From: Bacteroidota bacterium
Lineage (GTDB): Bacteria; Bacteroidota; Bacteroidia; Chitinophagales; Chitinophagaceae
Direction: 5' to 3'
DNA length: 7,181 bases
NCBI GenBank assembly: GCA_947457085.1
Contig: CANGUS010000091.1
Coordinates: 1-7,181, forward strand
Shown here piece by piece: positions 6,031 to 7,181 of this stretch (positions are counted from its first letter, which is position 1; the number at the start of each line of letters is the position of its first letter). The notes under the pieces are model-generated. The model searched no databases and was not told where the DNA came from. It saw nothing but the letters and a program-made list of their open reading frames with translations. The translations under genes and the position numbers were made by a program.

Positions 6031-6164
6031 TATTATTTAAGTTGCATCGTACTAAATACTCTTTGCACTAACAAAAATGAAAATCTACTTTCAAAAAACA
6101 GTACATTGGAATGAAGAATAAAATGTTCGAAAATGTAGGATTTAAGTGGGTCAGTTTATACCAT

Positions 6165-6194
6165 AAAAAAGGGCTTGTTTTTAACAAGCCCTTT
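6165..6194 (-). terminator. Rho-independent terminator of tRNA-Lys
   Basis: A perfect 12-bp stem (6168-6179 with 6183-6194, core GGGCTTGTT/AACAAGCCC) closes a 3-base loop. Read on the minus strand it is followed by a run of T, because the plus strand has A at 6165-6170, three of them forming the stem base. The stem begins 1 base beyond the tRNA discriminator base, so the tRNA precursor has almost no single-stranded 3' trailer. Confidence 0.88.
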
Positions 6195-6195
6195 G

Positions 6196-6268
6196 TGATT
6201 CCGTTGGGATTCGAACCCAAGACCCCATCATTAAAAGTGATGTGCTCTACCAGCTGAGCTACGAAATC
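6196..6268 (-). tRNA. tRNA-Lys (anticodon UUU)
   Basis: The 73-base minus-strand sequence folds into a complete cloverleaf. The acceptor stem pairs GATTTCG with CGGAATC (one G-T pair), with discriminator A. The D arm is GCTC-AGCTGGTA-GAGC. The anticodon stem is CATCA/TGATG around the loop CTTTTAA, giving anticodon TTT. The variable loop is GGGTC, and the T arm is TTGGG-TTCGAAT-CCCAA. The 3' CCA is not encoded, so it must be added by the nucleotidyltransferase. No other tRNA is adjacent: it is a single-gene unit with its own promoter and terminator. Confidence 0.97.
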
Positions 6269-6294
6269 AACTCCCTTTCTTTACGATCGGAGTG

Positions 6295-6325
6295 CAAATG
6301 TATAATAATATTTTTAACTTCCAAA
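6295..6325 (-). promoter_or_regulatory. Promoter of tRNA-Lys (TTTG-N19-TACATTTG)
   Basis: On the minus strand TTTG (6325-6322) is followed after exactly 19 bases by TACATTTG (6302-6295). This is a full match to the Bacteroidota housekeeping consensus at both elements and in spacing. The -7 box ends 26 bases before the mature tRNA 5' end, leaving a short leader for RNase P. Confidence 0.75.
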
Positions 6326-6339
6326 CCAAATTAGTAAAG

Positions 6340-6347
6340 TATTTTTG
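6340..6347 (+). promoter_or_regulatory. -7 box TATTTTTG of the SDR gene
   Basis: TATTTTTG perfectly matches TAnnTTTG and ends 6 bases before the ATG at 6354, again implying a leaderless or nearly leaderless mRNA. No TTG is seen 19-21 bases upstream. The box decides the start: a TTG that could extend the frame (6345) lies inside it and would not be transcribed. Confidence 0.55.
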
Positions 6348-6353
6348 CAATTC

Positions 6354-7169
6354 ATGAATAATTTTTTTGAAAACAAAGTAGTTTTAATAACAGGAGCCAC
6401 TTCGGGTATAGGAAAAGCCTTGGCCATCGATTTCCTTGCAAAGGGAGCGAAAGTCTCTGTTTGTAGCAGAAATGAAGAATCATTGTTGTTATTTTCAACT
6501 GAAATGAACAACAAAAACCTATTAACCGTTCAAGCAGACGTAAGCAATGAAGAAGATTGTAAAAAATATATAGAAAAATCAATAAATGCATTTCATTCTA
6601 TCGATATTTTAATTAATAATGCAGGAATAAGCATGCGAGCAATGTTTCAAGAAGTAGATTTAACTGTTTTAAAACAATCTATGGATATTAATTTTTGGGG
6701 AACTGTATACTGCACAAAGTATGCCCTTCCTTATATTTTGAAATCAAAAGGAAGTATTTTAGGCATTTCATCTATCGCTGGCTACAAAGGTTTGCCTTGC
6801 AGAACAGGTTATTCTTCATCTAAATTCGCGATGCAAGGATTTTTAGAGTCGCTTAGAATTGAACTCTTAAAAACAGGTGTCAATGTAATGTGGGTTTCAC
6901 CTGGATTTGTATCTACCAATATCAGAAACACGGCATTAAATGCAAGCGGAAATGCACAAAGTGAAACGCCGATGAATGAGAGTAAATTAATGAGTGCTGA
7001 GGAATGTGCTTCAATCATTATAAAAGGGATTGAAAAAAGAAAAAGAACCATCATTATGACTACCCAAGGGAAATTAACTGTTTGGATGAACAAATTTTTT
7101 CCTTCCTTTGTTGACAAACAAGTTTACAAACATTTTGCCAATGAACCCGACAGCCCTCTAAAAAGTTGA
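6354..7169 (+). CDS. Classical short-chain dehydrogenase/reductase (SDR), probably NADP(H)-dependent
   Basis: This 271-residue Rossmann-fold oxidoreductase has every classical SDR landmark. These are the cofactor-binding TGATSGIG (13-20), Asp62-Val63 after the third strand, NNAG (88-91), the structural Asn113, and the catalytic Ser140 with YxxxK at Tyr153/Lys157, followed by PGF (183-185). Ser38-Arg39 at the end of the second strand favours NADP(H) over NAD(H). A C-terminal extension (about 200-271) carries ETPMNESKLMSAEECA (204-219) and ends EPDSPLKS, a tail I associate with a Bacteroidota SDR group resembling DHRS7-type enzymes. The substrate cannot be told from sequence. The ATG at 6354 is preferred over the in-frame TTG at 6345 because the latter sits in the -7 box. 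The gene is divergent from tRNA-Lys, and its TGA stop is the start of a 12-bp palindrome. Confidence 0.93.
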   Translation: MNNFFENKVVLITGATSGIGKALAIDFLAKGAKVSVCSRNEESLLLFSTEMNNKNLLTVQADVSNEEDCKKYIEKSINAFHSIDILINNAGISMRAMFQEVDLTVLKQSMDINFWGTVYCTKYALPYILKSKGSILGISSIAGYKGLPCRTGYSSSKFAMQGFLESLRIELLKTGVNVMWVSPGFVSTNIRNTALNASGNAQSETPMNESKLMSAEECASIIIKGIEKRKRTIIMTTQGKLTVWMNKFFPSFVDKQVYKHFANEPDSPLKS

Positions 7170-7178
7170 CAGCTGTCA
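7167..7178. repeat. 12-bp palindrome TGACAGCTGTCA over the SDR stop codon
   Basis: TGACAGCTGTCA is a perfect palindrome whose first three bases are the stop codon of the SDR gene. It is close to the window edge, so whether it is the start of a longer terminator or an operator for the next gene cannot be seen. Confidence 0.55.
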
Positions 7179-7181
7179 GGA

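Larger units (their letters stand above)
5773..6164. other. 390-base AT-rich intergenic region without a protein gene
   Basis: This stretch between the XRE start and the tRNA terminator has no open frame of convincing length on either strand. It contains operator-like inverted repeats at 5797-5821, a TAAATTTTG stretch (minus strand, 5845-5837) resembling a -7 box with one extra spacer base, nested inverted repeats at 5965-6030, and a 14-codon frame at 6077-6121 preceded by TACTCTTTG. None of the latter can be called a gene from sequence alone. Confidence 0.6.

Noticed and set aside
6077..6121. 14-codon frame (MKIYFQKTVHWNEE) preceded by TACTCTTTG
   Set aside because: Too short to distinguish from chance; the -7-like box has an extra base and no -33 element at proper spacing.
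6196..6268. tRNA-Lys as an integration site for a mobile element
   Set aside because: No duplicated tRNA 3' end and no integrase gene are present in the window; both sides look chromosomal.
6345..6353. TTG start adding three residues to the SDR protein
   Set aside because: The TTG is part of the perfect -7 box TATTTTTG, and the ATG at 6354 gives a normal SDR N-terminus.
6809..7117. 102-codon open frame on the minus strand
   Set aside because: It lies wholly antisense inside the well-supported SDR gene and shows no motif of its own.

Overview
The window reads as a piece of a low-GC chromosome from the phylum Bacteroidota, probably Sphingobacteriia/Chitinophagia-like. Three lines of sequence evidence support this. 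Promoter elements match the Bacteroidota consensus (TTTG at -33, TAnnTTTG at -7) and recur just upstream of gene starts, while Shine-Dalgarno sequences are essentially absent. Exported proteins carry typical signal peptides ending in A-Q, or lipoproteins with an LSC/ASC lipobox. The gene content (bacterial geranylgeranylglyceryl phosphate synthase, di-heme peroxidase lipoprotein, RsgA beginning with the YKSTGSWY-type motif) is also typical. Genus-level placement is not possible from this alone.

Layout, left to right. The minus-strand gene at the left edge is cut by the window and encodes a secreted beta-propeller-like repeat protein. Divergent from it is a GGGP synthase gene for ether-type lipid precursor synthesis. 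Next come a di-heme cytochrome c peroxidase/MauG-family lipoprotein and, 2 bases after its stop, a small outer-membrane beta-barrel-like protein, almost certainly one transcription unit. After a weak terminator comes a second likely unit: a Bacteroidota lipoprotein of unknown function followed 8 bases later by the ribosome-assembly GTPase RsgA, which uses a TTG start. A minus-strand XRE-family regulator with its own terminator converges on RsgA. Upstream of the regulator lies a 390-base AT-rich non-coding stretch holding operator-like inverted repeats and possible RNA structure. Then a minus-strand tRNA-Lys(UUU), with a textbook promoter and terminator, is divergent from a classical SDR oxidoreductase gene at the right edge.

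The genes do not form one pathway. Most are housekeeping or envelope functions. No mobile element, CRISPR array or defence system is visible. The points most worth a second look are the peroxidase/beta-barrel pair with a tyrosine where classical CCPs have the axial methionine, the overlapping inverted repeats in front of the XRE gene, the structured-looking intergenic segment at 5965-6030, and the very short 5' leaders implied for two genes.
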